Part shown: positions 1 to 8,105 of the stretch, one piece after another | How positions within the stretch are numbered: the first letter of the stretch is position 1 | Layout: each line of letters begins with the position of its first letter | Assembly (NCBI GenBank): GCA_030595255.1 | Contig: JAUVDP010000001.1 | Coordinates: forward strand, 31,979 to 95,978 | Origin: Mycoplasmatota bacterium | GTDB lineage: Bacteria; Bacillota_I; Bacilli_A; Izemoplasmatales; Izemoplasmataceae | Direction: 5' to 3' | DNA length: 64,000 nucleotides | Notes under the pieces: generated by a model | What the model was told of the DNA's origin: nothing | Seen by the model: only the letters and a program-made list of their open reading frames with translations | Database searches by the model: none | Made by a program: the position numbers and the translations under genes

Positions 1-1
1 A

Positions 2-346
2 AACGTCTTTGAAGGTGCAATGGAAAGTATTGATGAAATGCAGTATCAAGCAATGACTGTATTTGGATTTACTACTTATCAAAAGTATCGATATATAATA
101 ATTCCACAATTATTAAAAATAATAATTCCACCACTTGCGGGAAATTTAACGTTTATTGTTAAAGGAAGTAGTTTATTAAACTTTATAGGAGTACCTGAAT
201 TATATAACCAAATAGTAACTGCACAATCAAGTACATATGCAGTAGTTGAAGGATATACATTAATGCTTATTATGTATCTAATAATTACTATTCCATTAAT
301 TAGATTAACTAGATCACTTGAAAAGAAGGTGGCATTATGGAACTAA
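2..346 (+). CDS. Amino-acid ABC transporter permease, C-terminal part (cut by window start)
   Basis: Membrane permease of a polar amino-acid importer of the HisM/GlnP type. The reading frame is open from base 2, so the N-terminus lies outside the window. The visible part starts with a version of the EAA cytoplasmic loop (FEGAMESIDEMQYQAM), which contacts the ATPase, and then has about three hydrophobic segments ending in a basic tail. Its stop overlaps the start of the next gene, an ATPase, so the two are translationally coupled. The substrate cannot be told from this fragment; a substrate-binding protein is probably encoded upstream. Confidence 0.85.
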   Translation, partial: NVFEGAMESIDEMQYQAMTVFGFTTYQKYRYIIIPQLLKIIIPPLAGNLTFIVKGSSLLNFIGVPELYNQIVTAQSSTYAVVEGYTLMLIMYLIITIPLIRLTRSLEKKVALWN

Positions 347-1059
347 AATTACATAATATTAATAAAACCTATGATGGAAAAGATATTCTAATAGATATTA
401 ATTTAGATATTCATGATGAATCTGGAATAGCTATTATCGGCCCTAGTGGAGCTGGTAAATCCACATTATTAAGACTTCTATCATTAATAGAAAAACCAGA
501 TAGTGGAGAAATACATGTTAATAAGTATGACCTTAATGAAATCGAACCTGAAGAATACTATAAAAAAATAGGATTTGTATTTCAGGCACATACTCTATTT
601 CCTCACTTAACAGTTTTAAGAAATATAACATTAATACTTGAACAAGTTCATAAAAAAACAAAAGACGAAGCTAAAAAGATTGCTTTAGACTTGTTGAATC
701 GCTTTGAATTAAGTGAACACATTCATAAGAGAGCTAGTCAATTAAGCGGTGGACAAAGTCAAAGAGTTAGTATTGTAAGAGGGATTGCAATAAGTCCTGA
801 AGTATTATTCTTTGATGAACCAACAAGTGCACTTGATCCGGTTTTAACTCAAGAAGTTTTAAGTACAATTATTAAGTTAAGAGAAGAAAAAATGAACTTT
901 GTAATTGTTACTCATGAAATATTATTTGCTAAAAAAGCCGCGGACTTTATTATCTTTATGGATTGTGGGAAAATAGTAGAAATGGGACATGTAGATATAC
1001 TAGAAAATCCTCAAACAGATGAATTGAAAAAATTCTTATCTAATGTCTTCTTATGGTAA
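337..1059 (+). CDS. Amino-acid ABC transporter ATP-binding protein (GlnQ/HisP type)
   Basis: Cytoplasmic ATPase that powers the importer whose permease precedes it. At 240 aa it has the normal family length. Visible motifs are Walker A (GPSGAGKST, about residues 33-41), a Q-loop (VFQAH), the ABC signature LSGGQSQRVSI and Walker B FFDEPTSALDP followed by a His switch (VTHE). The ATG overlaps the permease stop by about ten bases and follows AAGGTGG. The His/Gln/Arg type is clear from the family pattern; the actual amino acid is not known. A hairpin terminator follows. Confidence 0.93.
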   Translation: MELKLHNINKTYDGKDILIDINLDIHDESGIAIIGPSGAGKSTLLRLLSLIEKPDSGEIHVNKYDLNEIEPEEYYKKIGFVFQAHTLFPHLTVLRNITLILEQVHKKTKDEAKKIALDLLNRFELSEHIHKRASQLSGGQSQRVSIVRGIAISPEVLFFDEPTSALDPVLTQEVLSTIIKLREEKMNFVIVTHEILFAKKAADFIIFMDCGKIVEMGHVDILENPQTDELKKFLSNVFLW

Positions 1060-1064
1060 AAACA

Positions 1065-1089
1065 AAAACTCTATTAAATAGAGTTTTTT
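1065..1089 (+). terminator. Terminator after the amino-acid ABC transporter
   Basis: A nine-base-pair stem (AAAACTCTA/TAGAGTTTT) with a short AT loop runs into a T-rich tract just after the ATPase stop codon. It separates the ABC operon from the MFS gene. Confidence 0.75.
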
Positions 1090-1152
1090 GTTTGTTTATT
1101 ATAATAAAAAATGATACTATTTGAGAGAGAATACTAAGAGAGAAGTGGCTTT

Positions 1153-2361
1153 ATGAAGAAATCAATTATTGTTATATTATCATTTTACTTTTTACAAGGA
1201 GTTATTCATAATTTAGGACACCCTATAACACCATCACTTGTTACTGAAATGGGAATTCCCGACTACATGTTTGGAGTCTTTTTCGCGACTATGAGTTTCG
1301 GGTTAATGCTTGGGGGACCTTTGTGGGGAACATTAGGTGATCATGGACATAAAAGGAGATATATAGTAGTTGGATTATTAGTATATAGTTTTGGACAGTA
1401 CATGTTTGGTAATGTTGGAAATCAGTATTGGATGGTTTTCTTTAGATTTGTTTCAGGATTTGGAGTAGCAGCTAGTGCAGCATTATTAATAAGTGTATTA
1501 ATATGCGAATCAGGTAAAGAAAATAGAACTAAGTATATTGGTTGGAGTGTTGCAGCATTTACTGTTGGATCAAGTTTTGGATATAAAATAGGGGGATCTT
1601 TGGGTGATATGACGTTCTTCACTAACTTACTTGAACCTAATTTATATGGAAATATCTTTTTAATTCAAGCAGTTTTAAATACTGTTTTAGCAATATACAT
1701 GTATTTTGGTTTAGCAAATATTAAACAAGTAAATAATGGAGATAAAAAACCTAGTTTAATTCAAGGATTTAAAGATATTTCAAAATTAAATCCAACATTA
1801 ATCATTTTTCTAATCTCTTTATCATTTATTTCGATTGGAATGATCAATGTTAGTAAGTTTATTGATGTTTACTTAATAGCACTTGGATTTACAACAGGTG
1901 AATTAGGAACATTTGTAATGTATACAGGTTTTGTATCATTGTTTGCGAGTATAGTAATAGTTCCTTTAATTGCAAAATTTAAAAAAGATATGACAATTAT
2001 GATTTATATACAAGTAATTAGTTCAGTTATTATTTTCTATGTTTTTAGAAGTAGTGAATTATTAATAATACTTTATTCAGTATTCATGATATATGTGATA
2101 ATGAAAGCAGTTTACGCTCCACTTGAACAAAGTTATATTTCAAGTCATGCTTCTGAAGGAAGATATGGAACAATAATGGGTGTAAGACAATCATTCTTTG
2201 CGATTGGGCTTGTAATAGGACCCTTAATTGGTGGATTCTTATATGATGAAAATCCAATATACGTTTTTGATTTTAGTGTATTAATGTTTGTTCTTGGTGG
2301 AATATTATTACTTTTAGTTAATGGAAGAATTAGAAAAGAAAATAATGGACAAAGCGCATAA
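1153..2361 (+). CDS. Major facilitator superfamily transporter, drug-efflux-like
   Basis: Integral membrane protein of 402 aa with about twelve hydrophobic segments, the usual MFS size. The loop between segments 2 and 3 carries the family motif A as GPLWGTLGDHGHKRR (about residues 56-70), and a second GPLIGG-type motif occurs near residue 357. These are typical of proton-driven multidrug or sugar efflux pumps (TetA/MdtG-like), but the substrate is not evident. The ATG at 1153 follows GAGAAGTGG. It stands alone between a terminator and pgsA. Confidence 0.85.
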   Translation: MKKSIIVILSFYFLQGVIHNLGHPITPSLVTEMGIPDYMFGVFFATMSFGLMLGGPLWGTLGDHGHKRRYIVVGLLVYSFGQYMFGNVGNQYWMVFFRFVSGFGVAASAALLISVLICESGKENRTKYIGWSVAAFTVGSSFGYKIGGSLGDMTFFTNLLEPNLYGNIFLIQAVLNTVLAIYMYFGLANIKQVNNGDKKPSLIQGFKDISKLNPTLIIFLISLSFISIGMINVSKFIDVYLIALGFTTGELGTFVMYTGFVSLFASIVIVPLIAKFKKDMTIMIYIQVISSVIIFYVFRSSELLIILYSVFMIYVIMKAVYAPLEQSYISSHASEGRYGTIMGVRQSFFAIGLVIGPLIGGFLYDENPIYVFDFSVLMFVLGGILLLLVNGRIRKENNGQSA

Positions 2362-2414
2362 AATAAATTGCTAAGTATAGCCATTTATGATATAATTTTT
2401 ATTGAGGTGATTTG

Positions 2415-2978
2415 ATGAATTTACCAAATAAAATAAGTATGATTAGGATATTTATTATCCCTATCATGGTTGTAGCATACTATTTAGTTCCTGACACTAT
2501 TCCAATTGGATATAATGTAAATTTACTATGGTATTTAGTACCGGGATTATTTGTAATCGCTTCAATAACCGACTTTGTTGATGGATACATTGCAAGAAAA
2601 TATGATTTGGTTACAACGTTCGGTAAGTTTATAGATCCACTGGCTGACAAGTTATTAGTTATGACTGCATTACTATTATTAACTGTTGATGGAATTATTC
2701 CTGTTTGGATCGTAATCACTATTCTATCAAGAGAATTCATAGTTACAGGTATTAGACTAGTTGCAGCACCTACTGGTAAAGTAATCGCTGCAAGTAAACT
2801 AGGTAAATATAAAACAGCAACTACTATGGTTGCATTAGTATTACTTTTAATGTTTAAGTTTGATGAAGTATTTGAGCTTTATGGAATGATTTTACTTTAT
2901 ATTGGACTTGTTTTAACTGTTGTTTCAGGAATTGAGTATTTCTGGAAAAATAGACATATAATCGCAGAATCAATATAA
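2415..2978 (+). CDS. pgsA: CDP-diacylglycerol-glycerol-3-phosphate 3-phosphatidyltransferase
   Basis: Makes phosphatidylglycerophosphate from CDP-diacylglycerol and glycerol-3-phosphate, the committed step to phosphatidylglycerol, in the membrane. The CDP-alcohol phosphotransferase signature is complete: DFVDGYIARKYDLVTTFGKF leading to DPLADK (about residues 54-78), with all conserved Asp, Gly and Arg residues. There are about five hydrophobic segments. The start MNLPNKIS matches the family. An in-frame TTG at 2412 is less likely because GAGGTGA (2404-2410) is better spaced for the ATG at 2415. pgsA lies just before recA, as in Bacillus but without cinA between them. Confidence 0.95.
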   Translation: MNLPNKISMIRIFIIPIMVVAYYLVPDTIPIGYNVNLLWYLVPGLFVIASITDFVDGYIARKYDLVTTFGKFIDPLADKLLVMTALLLLTVDGIIPVWIVITILSREFIVTGIRLVAAPTGKVIAASKLGKYKTATTMVALVLLLMFKFDEVFELYGMILLYIGLVLTVVSGIEYFWKNRHIIAESI

Positions 2979-3037
2979 TAAAGAAAAAAGAAGTATTTGT
3001 AAGTATTATATCTTTAGTTAAATAAGGAGGAAATATT

Positions 3038-4030
3038 ATGGCAACTAACACAAGACAAAAAGCACTAGATAGTGCAATTAAAGAGATTGAGAAACAATAT
3101 GGGAAAGGATCAGTAATGATTCTTGGTGATGAATCTTTCAATATGCATTTAGAAGCAATTCCAAGTGGGTCTATTAAATTAGATAAAGCTCTTGGTATTG
3201 GTGGATATCCTAAAGGAAGAATAGTAGAAGTATATGGACCTGAATCTTCAGGTAAAACTACTTTTGCACTTCATGCTTTAGCTGAAGCTCAAAAATTAGG
3301 TGGATATGCTGCATTTATAGATGCGGAACATGCTTTAGATCCTCAATATGCAAAAGCTCTTGGGGTTGATATTGATAATTTAATATTAAGTCAACCAGAT
3401 ACTGGTGAACAAGCATTAGAAATTACTGAAGCTTTAATTAGAAGTGGTGCAATTGACATGATCGTAATAGATAGTGTTGCTGCTTTAGTACCTGAAGCTG
3501 AAATAAGAGGAGATATGGGAGCGAGCCATGTAGGACTTCAAGCTAGACTTATGTCACAAGCAATGAGAAAACTTAGTGGTGTTATTAGTAAATCAAATAC
3601 TATTGTTATCTTTATAAATCAAATTAGAGAAAAAGTAGGAGTTATGTTTGGTAACCCTGAAGTTACACCTGGTGGTAGAGCACTTAAATTCTATTCTTCA
3701 GTAAGACTTGAGATTAGAAGAAGTGAAGCAATTAAACACGGTACTGACATTGTTGGTAATGTTGTTAAAGTAAAAGTTGTTAAAAACAAAGTTGCACCTC
3801 CATTTAAAACACTTGTTGTTGATTTAATGTATGGAAAAGGTATTTCTAAATTAGGTGAACTTATTGATTTAGCTGTTGAAGAAGAACTTATCAATAAAAG
3901 CGGGTCATGGTTTAGTTATAATGGAGAAAAAATTGGACAAGGTAGAGAAAATGTTAAAAAATTCTTAACTGAGAAACCTGAATTATTAAAAGAACTTGAA
4001 ACATTGGTTAGAGAAAAATTAGGCGTTTAA
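3038..4030 (+). CDS. recA: Recombinase RecA
   Basis: DNA-dependent ATPase that forms filaments on single-stranded DNA, catalyses strand exchange and normally triggers SOS autocleavage. At 330 aa it is slightly short, with the acidic C-terminal tail reduced. Walker A is GPESSGKTT (about residues 67-75), Walker B ends in VIDSVAAL, and loops L1/L2 ([15 protein letters not shown], then [20 protein letters not shown]) are intact. The ATG follows AAGGAGG. I did not see a LexA-type GAAC-N4-GTTC box upstream, so damage regulation is unproven. A terminator overlaps the stop codon. Confidence 0.98.
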   Translation: MATNTRQKALDSAIKEIEKQYGKGSVMILGDESFNMHLEAIPSGSIKLDKALGIGGYPKGRIVEVYGPESSGKTTFALHALAEAQKLGGYAAFIDAEHALDPQYAKALGVDIDNLILSQPDTGEQALEITEALIRSGAIDMIVIDSVAALVPEAEIRGDMGASHVGLQARLMSQAMRKLSGVISKSNTIVIFINQIREKVGVMFGNPEVTPGGRALKFYSSVRLEIRRSEAIKHGTDIVGNVVKVKVVKNKVAPPFKTLVVDLMYGKGISKLGELIDLAVEEELINKSGSWFSYNGEKIGQGRENVKKFLTEKPELLKELETLVREKLGV

Positions 4031-4048
4031 TATAAACGCCTTTTTATT
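4021..4048 (+). terminator. recA terminator
   Basis: Stem GGCGTTTA/TAAACGCC followed by TTTTT. It starts inside the last recA codons, so the stop codon lies in the hairpin. Confidence 0.85.
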
Positions 4049-4068
4049 TGAAATTATGGTTATATTCA

Positions 4069-4097
4069 TTGACTTATATAGCTATTACCTTTATAAT
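4069..4097 (+). promoter_or_regulatory. Sigma-A promoter of rny
   Basis: TTGACT (4069-4074) and TATAAT (4092-4097) are separated by exactly 17 bases. This gives a leader of roughly 85 bases ahead of the rny GTG start. Confidence 0.75.
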
Positions 4098-4100
4098 AAA

Positions 4101-4128
4101 ATGAGTAAAAAAAATAGTCTCTACTCAT
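4101..4128 (+). other. Hairpin at the 5' end of the rny transcript
   Basis: Inverted repeat ATGAGTA (4101-4107)/TACTCAT (4122-4128) lies right after the rny -10 box, so it would be at the very 5' end of the mRNA. It could stabilise the transcript or serve in feedback by RNase Y. Function is inference. Confidence 0.45.
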
Positions 4129-4186
4129 AATATTAGTATTATGTTTATAATAAAAAAATGAATATATTTAAGAACGGAGGAATATA

Positions 4187-5749
4187 GTGGATACACAACT
4201 ATTAATAATCTCTGGTCTATTATTTATAACAATAGGTACTGTAGTAGGTTTTTTCCTACATGCCATAGTTGTTGAAAAAGGCTTTAACAAAGCACGTATT
4301 AAAGCAAATCAATTGATTGAAGACGCCCAAAAACAAGCAGATAAAAATAAAAAACAAACACTTCTTGAAACAAGACAAGAAATACACAACTTAAAATTAG
4401 AGGTTGATAAACAGCTAAAAGAACGTAAAGGTGAAGTAGCTGTTTTAGAGAATAAAATACTTCAACGCGAGCAAAGTATGGACAGACGTAGTTCTAACCT
4501 TGATAAGCGTGAAAGTAATTTAGATAATAAAGAAGAGTTAATTGAGCGAAAAAAACAATCATTAGATGACAAAAATAACAGACTAGAAAAATTGATTGAT
4601 GAACAAAATGTAAAGTTATTAGAAATAGCAAGATTTAGTGTAGAGCAAGCGAGAGATTTGATATTTAAACGAGTAGAAGACGAAATGGCAAATGAGATTG
4701 CAGCTTACATTAAAGAAGAAGAAGAAAAAGCAAAATTAAACGTAGATAGAAATGCAAAACATTTACTATCAGGAGCAATTCAAAAATACGCACAAGACGT
4801 TACAAGTGAAAGAACTGTAAGTGTTGTTACACTTCCAAACGATGAAATGAAAGGTCGTATTATTGGACGTGAAGGTAGAAACATTAGAACAATAGAAGCA
4901 TTAACTGGAGTAGATTTAATTATTGATGATACACCAGAAGCTGTAGTTCTTAGTGGATTTGATCCAATAAGAAGAGAAATCGCAAAAAGAACAATTGAAT
5001 CACTAGTGTCTGATGGAAGAATCCATCCAGGTAGAATTGAAGAAATTGTAGAAAAAACAAGAGAAGAAGTAGACAGATTTATTCGTGATAAAGGTGAAGA
5101 AGCAGTATTTGAAGTTGGAATTGGTAGAATCCATCCAGACCTAGTTAAATTATTAGGTAGATTACACTTTAGAACTAGTTACGGACAAAATGTTTTAAGA
5201 CACTCAATCGAATGTGCATTCTTAGCAGGTAAACTTGCTGCTGAACTTGGTGAAGATGAAGTTTTAGCTAAAAGAGCAGGATTACTACATGATATAGGGA
5301 AAGCAGTTGATCATGAAACTGAAGGTTCTCATGTTGAAATAGGAATTAACTTAGCAAATAGATATAAAGAACCATTCGCAGTAATTGATGCAATTCGATC
5401 ACATCATGGTGAAGTTGAAGCAGAAACAATTATTGCTGTATTAGTAGCTGCATCTGATGCACTTAGTGCTGCAAGACCTGGTGCTAGAAGTGAAAGTTTA
5501 GATCGTTATGTTAAGCGATTAGAACAACTAGAAACTATCTCTAAAGGAATTAACGGTGTTGAACAAGCTTATGCTATTCAAGCTGGACGTGAAGTTAGAG
5601 TTATTGTTGAACCATCAAAAGTTGATGATACAATGGCTTATAAAATTGCTAGAGATATTAAAGAACAAATTGAGGAACAACTTTCTTACCCAGGAACTAT
5701 TAAAGTTACTGTAATTAGAGAGACAAGAGCTCAAGATATTGCAAAATAA
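4187..5749 (+). CDS. rny: Ribonuclease Y
   Basis: Membrane-anchored endoribonuclease that starts mRNA decay in Gram-positive bacteria. At 520 aa it has the full family architecture: an N-terminal membrane helix (about residues 4-27), a long charged coiled coil (about 30-195), a KH domain with [12 protein letters not shown] (about 224-235), and an HD domain with [10 protein letters not shown] and SHHGE, the metal-binding catalytic part. The start is GTG behind CGGAGG. Its own promoter lies upstream. In Bacillus ymdB follows directly; here an insertion sequence and the opp operon lie between. Confidence 0.97.
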   Translation: MDTQLLIISGLLFITIGTVVGFFLHAIVVEKGFNKARIKANQLIEDAQKQADKNKKQTLLETRQEIHNLKLEVDKQLKERKGEVAVLENKILQREQSMDRRSSNLDKRESNLDNKEELIERKKQSLDDKNNRLEKLIDEQNVKLLEIARFSVEQARDLIFKRVEDEMANEIAAYIKEEEEKAKLNVDRNAKHLLSGAIQKYAQDVTSERTVSVVTLPNDEMKGRIIGREGRNIRTIEALTGVDLIIDDTPEAVVLSGFDPIRREIAKRTIESLVSDGRIHPGRIEEIVEKTREEVDRFIRDKGEEAVFEVGIGRIHPDLVKLLGRLHFRTSYGQNVLRHSIECAFLAGKLAAELGEDEVLAKRAGLLHDIGKAVDHETEGSHVEIGINLANRYKEPFAVIDAIRSHHGEVEAETIIAVLVAASDALSAARPGARSESLDRYVKRLEQLETISKGINGVEQAYAIQAGREVRVIVEPSKVDDTMAYKIARDIKEQIEEQLSYPGTIKVTVIRETRAQDIAK

Positions 5750-5761
5750 AAGCCTCCTATG
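5750..5761 (+). terminator. Left half of the rny terminator, split by the insertion sequence
   Basis: AAGCCTCC after the rny stop pairs with GGAGGCTT at 7102-7109, on the far side of the IS element. Removing the IS and one copy of the ATG target duplication restores a hairpin AAAGCCTCC-TAT-GGAGGCTTT followed by T residues. As it stands, rny lacks its native terminator. Confidence 0.7.
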
Positions 5762-5802
5762 GAATTAGTTTCCTTAAAACGGACATTAATAAAAAAGAGA
5801 CA
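5762..5802 (+). repeat. IS left inverted repeat
   Basis: Pairs with 7059-7099 in inverted orientation at 29 of 41 positions. The CCTTAAAAC core and the AAAAAAGAGACA inner part are best conserved; the outermost bases agree only at GAA. Confidence 0.7.
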
Positions 5803-6643
5803 TAAGAGCTTGCTCCCTAAATTGAAGGGGAGCGAGTTCTTTTATTTTTACTTGTAATCGATTGTTATTGTAATAGTATATATATTCTGACACGATAAAA
5901 TCAAGGTTTTCTGTATAAAGATTGTCTTCTAGATAGATACATTCTGTTTTAATAATAGCGAAGAACGACTCTATTGGAGCGTTATCTACGCTGCTTCCTT
6001 TATGTGATATTGATTGTGTAATTCCGTTATCCAGCAATGTTTGTTGATATGTCTTATGTGTAAAATGCCATCCTTGGTCTGAGTGAAGTATTAGTTCTTT
6101 CCTTTGTTCGTAAGGAACTTTGTTTATTGCGCAATTCAATGTATCCATCACTAATTTAAAATCAATATATGGTGATAATTGCCATGATACGATTGATTTA
6201 TCATACATATCTTTTAATGCACATAGATATTGTAGTCCATCTCGACAGAAGATATAAGAAATGTCTATAGACCATTTCTTATTTGGTTTATCTGTGTTAA
6301 AATCTCTTTGTAGAAGGTTAGGTATTTCGTGATCACTTGGTTTCGGATATCTCTTAGTCTTTTTACGACAAATGGATTGGATTTTATTCAATTTCATGTA
6401 GCGGTATATGGTTTTGTTTGTTAGGCAGACTCCGTATACCGTTTTTATGTTCATTCTTATTGATACTATCCCAAATCTTGTGTCACTGTTGTATGATTCT
6501 AATACTAAATCATTTACTGCTTGATCAAATGCTTTGTACTGTGGCCTACCTAGTTTTATCCATGAATAATATCCACTTCTTGAACACCCTAATGTTAAAC
6601 ATAATAGCTTCACTGGGTATTTAACACGTAGTATTTCAATCAC
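5786..6643 (-). CDS. IS3-family transposase OrfB (DDE integrase domain)
   Basis: Catalytic half of the transposase, 285 aa. The DDE triad is visible: Asp in WSIDIS, Asp in HSDQG and Glu in IESFFA, with the rve-type integrase core and an HTH_21-like region (CSRSGYYSWI) before it. The listed start is a GTG overlapping the orfA stop, but the frame is open further upstream and reads EYQVIEILR, matching the usual OrfB domain start. The protein is therefore probably made mainly as an OrfAB fusion by -1 frameshifting. A strong hairpin lies in the last codons. Confidence 0.92.
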   Translation of the reverse strand: MIEILRVKYPVKLLCLTLGCSRSGYYSWIKLGRPQYKAFDQAVNDLVLESYNSDTRFGIVSIRMNIKTVYGVCLTNKTIYRYMKLNKIQSICRKKTKRYPKPSDHEIPNLLQRDFNTDKPNKKWSIDISYIFCRDGLQYLCALKDMYDKSIVSWQLSPYIDFKLVMDTLNCAINKVPYEQRKELILHSDQGWHFTHKTYQQTLLDNGITQSISHKGSSVDNAPIESFFAIIKTECIYLEDNLYTENLDFIVSEYIYYYNNNRLQVKIKELAPLQFREQALMSLFY

Positions 6644-6993
6644 TTGGTATTCTTGTTTTGTTGTTGTTTGTTCAGGTAGGCCAGGGACTTTTTTATGTCT
6701 CTATATAGATTCAATCTTTCAATTAATTGTTCCTTTGTTAAGTCTTCTAAATTCTCATTATATTTCCTTGGTCTTCCTTTTCCTGGTGCTTCAAGTTTAG
6801 TTGCTTTACCTCTTAAATCTACACATGTTCCGTGTTCTCGATATTGTTTAATCCACTTGTATAAGTCTGATTTATTCCCTAATTGATACTTCCTTACTAT
6901 CTCCATTACACCCATATGGTTATCCAAATACAATAATACTAATTGGTTCTTTTCCTCAATTGTAAATACTTTATGTTTATTTGTTTTTCTCAT
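6640..6993 (-). CDS. IS3-family transposase OrfA (helix-turn-helix)
   Basis: DNA-binding half of the transposase, 117 aa. It has a helix-turn-helix of the HTH_28/IS150 OrfA type (LYLDNHMGVMEIVRKYQLG, then SDLYKWIKQYREHG), a linker GKGRPRKY and a C-terminal leucine-rich helix for dimerisation. The ATG follows AAAGGA. It ends at TGA, overlapping the GTG of orfB in the -1 frame. The slippery run lies about 45 bases before the stop. Confidence 0.9.
   Translation of the reverse strand: MRKTNKHKVFTIEEKNQLVLLYLDNHMGVMEIVRKYQLGNKSDLYKWIKQYREHGTCVDLRGKATKLEAPGKGRPRKYNENLEDLTKEQLIERLNLYRDIKKSLAYLNKQQQNKNTK
6688..6694 (-). other. Programmed -1 frameshift site in the IS
   Basis: On the minus strand, A AAA AAG sits exactly in the orfA reading frame (ATA AAA AAG). 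Slipping back one base gives an uninterrupted frame through VPGLPEQTTTKQEYQVIEIL into OrfB. This is the canonical heptamer of IS3-family elements. Confidence 0.75.
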
Positions 6994-7058
6994 GTTATCA
7001 ATCCTTTCTTTCTTCTAATTATATCAAAAAAACATACTAGATATTTAATTATCTAATA

Positions 7059-7099
7059 TGTCTCTTTTTTTATTGTGTCTGTTTTAAGGTTGTACTTTC
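7059..7099 (-). repeat. IS right inverted repeat
   Basis: Inverted copy of 5762-5802, on the transposase promoter side. A TATAAT-like -10 box for orfA (minus strand) lies just inside it, near 7018-7023. Confidence 0.7.
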
Positions 7100-7112
7100 A
7101 TGGAGGCTTTTT
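7100..7112 (+). terminator. Right half of the split rny terminator
   Basis: GGAGGCTTTTTTT is the 3' arm and T-tract of the hairpin whose 5' arm is at 5750-5758. It includes the second ATG target copy. It would originally have separated rny from the convergent gene at 7135-7725. Confidence 0.65.
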
Positions 7113-7134
7113 TTATTTGTAATTTCATTAGAAA

Positions 7135-7725
7135 TTAATCATCTTTTTTAACATAATATATTATAAGGATAGTAGTTCCTGAAATAAATGCAAATACTAA
7201 AGTTGTAAATGAAATCCCTTCATTTAGATTTTTCATATTTAATAAATGTTCAGGGATATTTATAAGTATTAAATCAATTTCTTCATCTTCAATATTATTT
7301 GTAGTTTTCTCCAATATTGCTTCATAGATTATATCTTTTTCTAAATCTAATTTAAAAATATAGTCTTCAATATTATCAATATCAATCAGAGTAGTACCAA
7401 TATAATCATTAATAATGTCACTTGAATAAGATTTATCCACCTCTGTAATAATTAATGTATATTCTCTAGAAATTATTTGATTTGAGTCGTAAATTGTTAT
7501 TAATAGATAATTATTTAATGAATCAACTGTAATAAAAGCAGAATTATCTCCTAGGTTACCCATTATTGAAAAATATTCTCCTTCAAATTCAATTTCAAAA
7601 GTACCTTCATTTACATTAATGAATCCGTTTTCAAGTTTTTTACTATATGAAAAAGCAATAAATGAGGTTATAATAGATACAATAACAAGAAAAACTGGTA
7701 CAAAATATACAACTTTTTTATTCAT
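7135..7725 (-). CDS. Membrane-anchored protein of unknown function
   Basis: Not recognised. The 196-aa product has one hydrophobic segment at each end (about residues 6-25 and 170-190) enclosing an acidic, beta-rich domain that probably lies outside the membrane. The C-terminus is KKDD. An upstream in-frame ATG at 7734 sits directly on the Shine-Dalgarno AAGGAG, so the ATG at 7725, nine bases away, is preferred. It is convergent with rny and transcribed away from the opp promoter. No enzyme motif is visible. Confidence 0.7.
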   Translation of the reverse strand: MNKKVVYFVPVFLVIVSIITSFIAFSYSKKLENGFINVNEGTFEIEFEGEYFSIMGNLGDNSAFITVDSLNNYLLITIYDSNQIISREYTLIITEVDKSYSSDIINDYIGTTLIDIDNIEDYIFKLDLEKDIIYEAILEKTTNNIEDEEIDLILINIPEHLLNMKNLNEGISFTTLVFAFISGTTILIIYYVKKDD

Positions 7726-7852
7726 TATCACCATCTCCTTAATAGTATTTTATCATACAATGTTTAAATATTATTAAGAAAGATAATATAGTTAACATTT
7801 TATTAAAATACAAATTATTTTTTTATAAATTTTATAGGTATTAGGAAAGTGA

Positions 7853-7881
7853 TTGACAGTTATGATAATCTACTATATAAT
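7853..7881 (+). promoter_or_regulatory. Consensus sigma-A promoter of the opp operon
   Basis: TTGACA (7853-7858), a 17-base spacer and TATAAT (7876-7881): a perfect consensus promoter. Such a strong promoter with a long leader suggests control after initiation or by a repressor. Confidence 0.85.
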
Positions 7882-7918
7882 TTATTTATGTTTCAATTGA
7901 AAAGGCTTTCAAGAATAT

Positions 7919-7966
7919 TTTAGGAGTAATAATCACAAAAAAATTATTGTGATTAATCCTTCTAAA
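7919..7966 (+). other. Long stem-loop in the opp leader
   Basis: Arms of 20 bases (7919-7938 and 7947-7966) pair at 17 positions around an eight-base A/T loop. It starts about 30 bases after the expected transcription start and lacks a T-tract, so it is a structured leader or operator rather than a standard terminator. No family recognised. Confidence 0.6.
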
Positions 7967-8006
7967 TTTATATTCTAAAAATGCGACATTTTTTAAATTA
8001 TTGTAC

Positions 8007-8022
8007 ACTGCAAAAATGCAGT
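8007..8022 (+). other. Small hairpin in the opp leader
   Basis: Perfect six-base-pair stem ACTGCA/TGCAGT with an AAAA loop, about 85 bases before the oppB start. It may be a second leader structure or a protein-binding dyad. Confidence 0.45.
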
Positions 8023-8105
8023 AAAATAGAGCAATACTATAGTTTGGAAATCATGGAATTTTCACTAATATTTTGACTCTGTATTTTAAAGAAAGAAGGA
8101 GTAAT

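Larger units (their letters stand above)
5762..7099 (-). mobile_element. IS3-family insertion sequence (IS150-like group), apparently complete
   Basis: The element is 1,338 bp, with two overlapping minus-strand transposase frames and imperfect terminal inverted repeats of 41 bases (29 identical). It is flanked by a 3-bp direct repeat, ATG at 5759-5761 and 7100-7102; a 4-bp ATGG reading is also possible. Both ORFs, the DDE residues and a frameshift signal are intact, so it may be active. Assignment to the IS150 group rests on OrfA/OrfB organisation and the OrfB start region. It interrupts the rny terminator. Confidence 0.9.
7726..8105 (+). promoter_or_regulatory. Intergenic region with opp operon leader
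   Basis: A stretch of 380 bases without a gene. It holds the start region of the minus-strand gene, an AT-rich spacer, the opp promoter (7853-7881) and about 215 bases of untranslated leader with two hairpins. I see no T-box, SAM or other known riboswitch core, and no substantial ORF. Confidence 0.6.

Noticed and set aside
2979..3037. LexA/SOS box before recA (also checked before dinB and recN)
   Set aside because: No GAAC-N4-GTTC-like dyad in these upstream regions.
7880..8105. T-box or SAM riboswitch in the opp leader
   Set aside because: No T-box sequence, no specifier-loop layout, no SAM core; only AT-rich hairpins.
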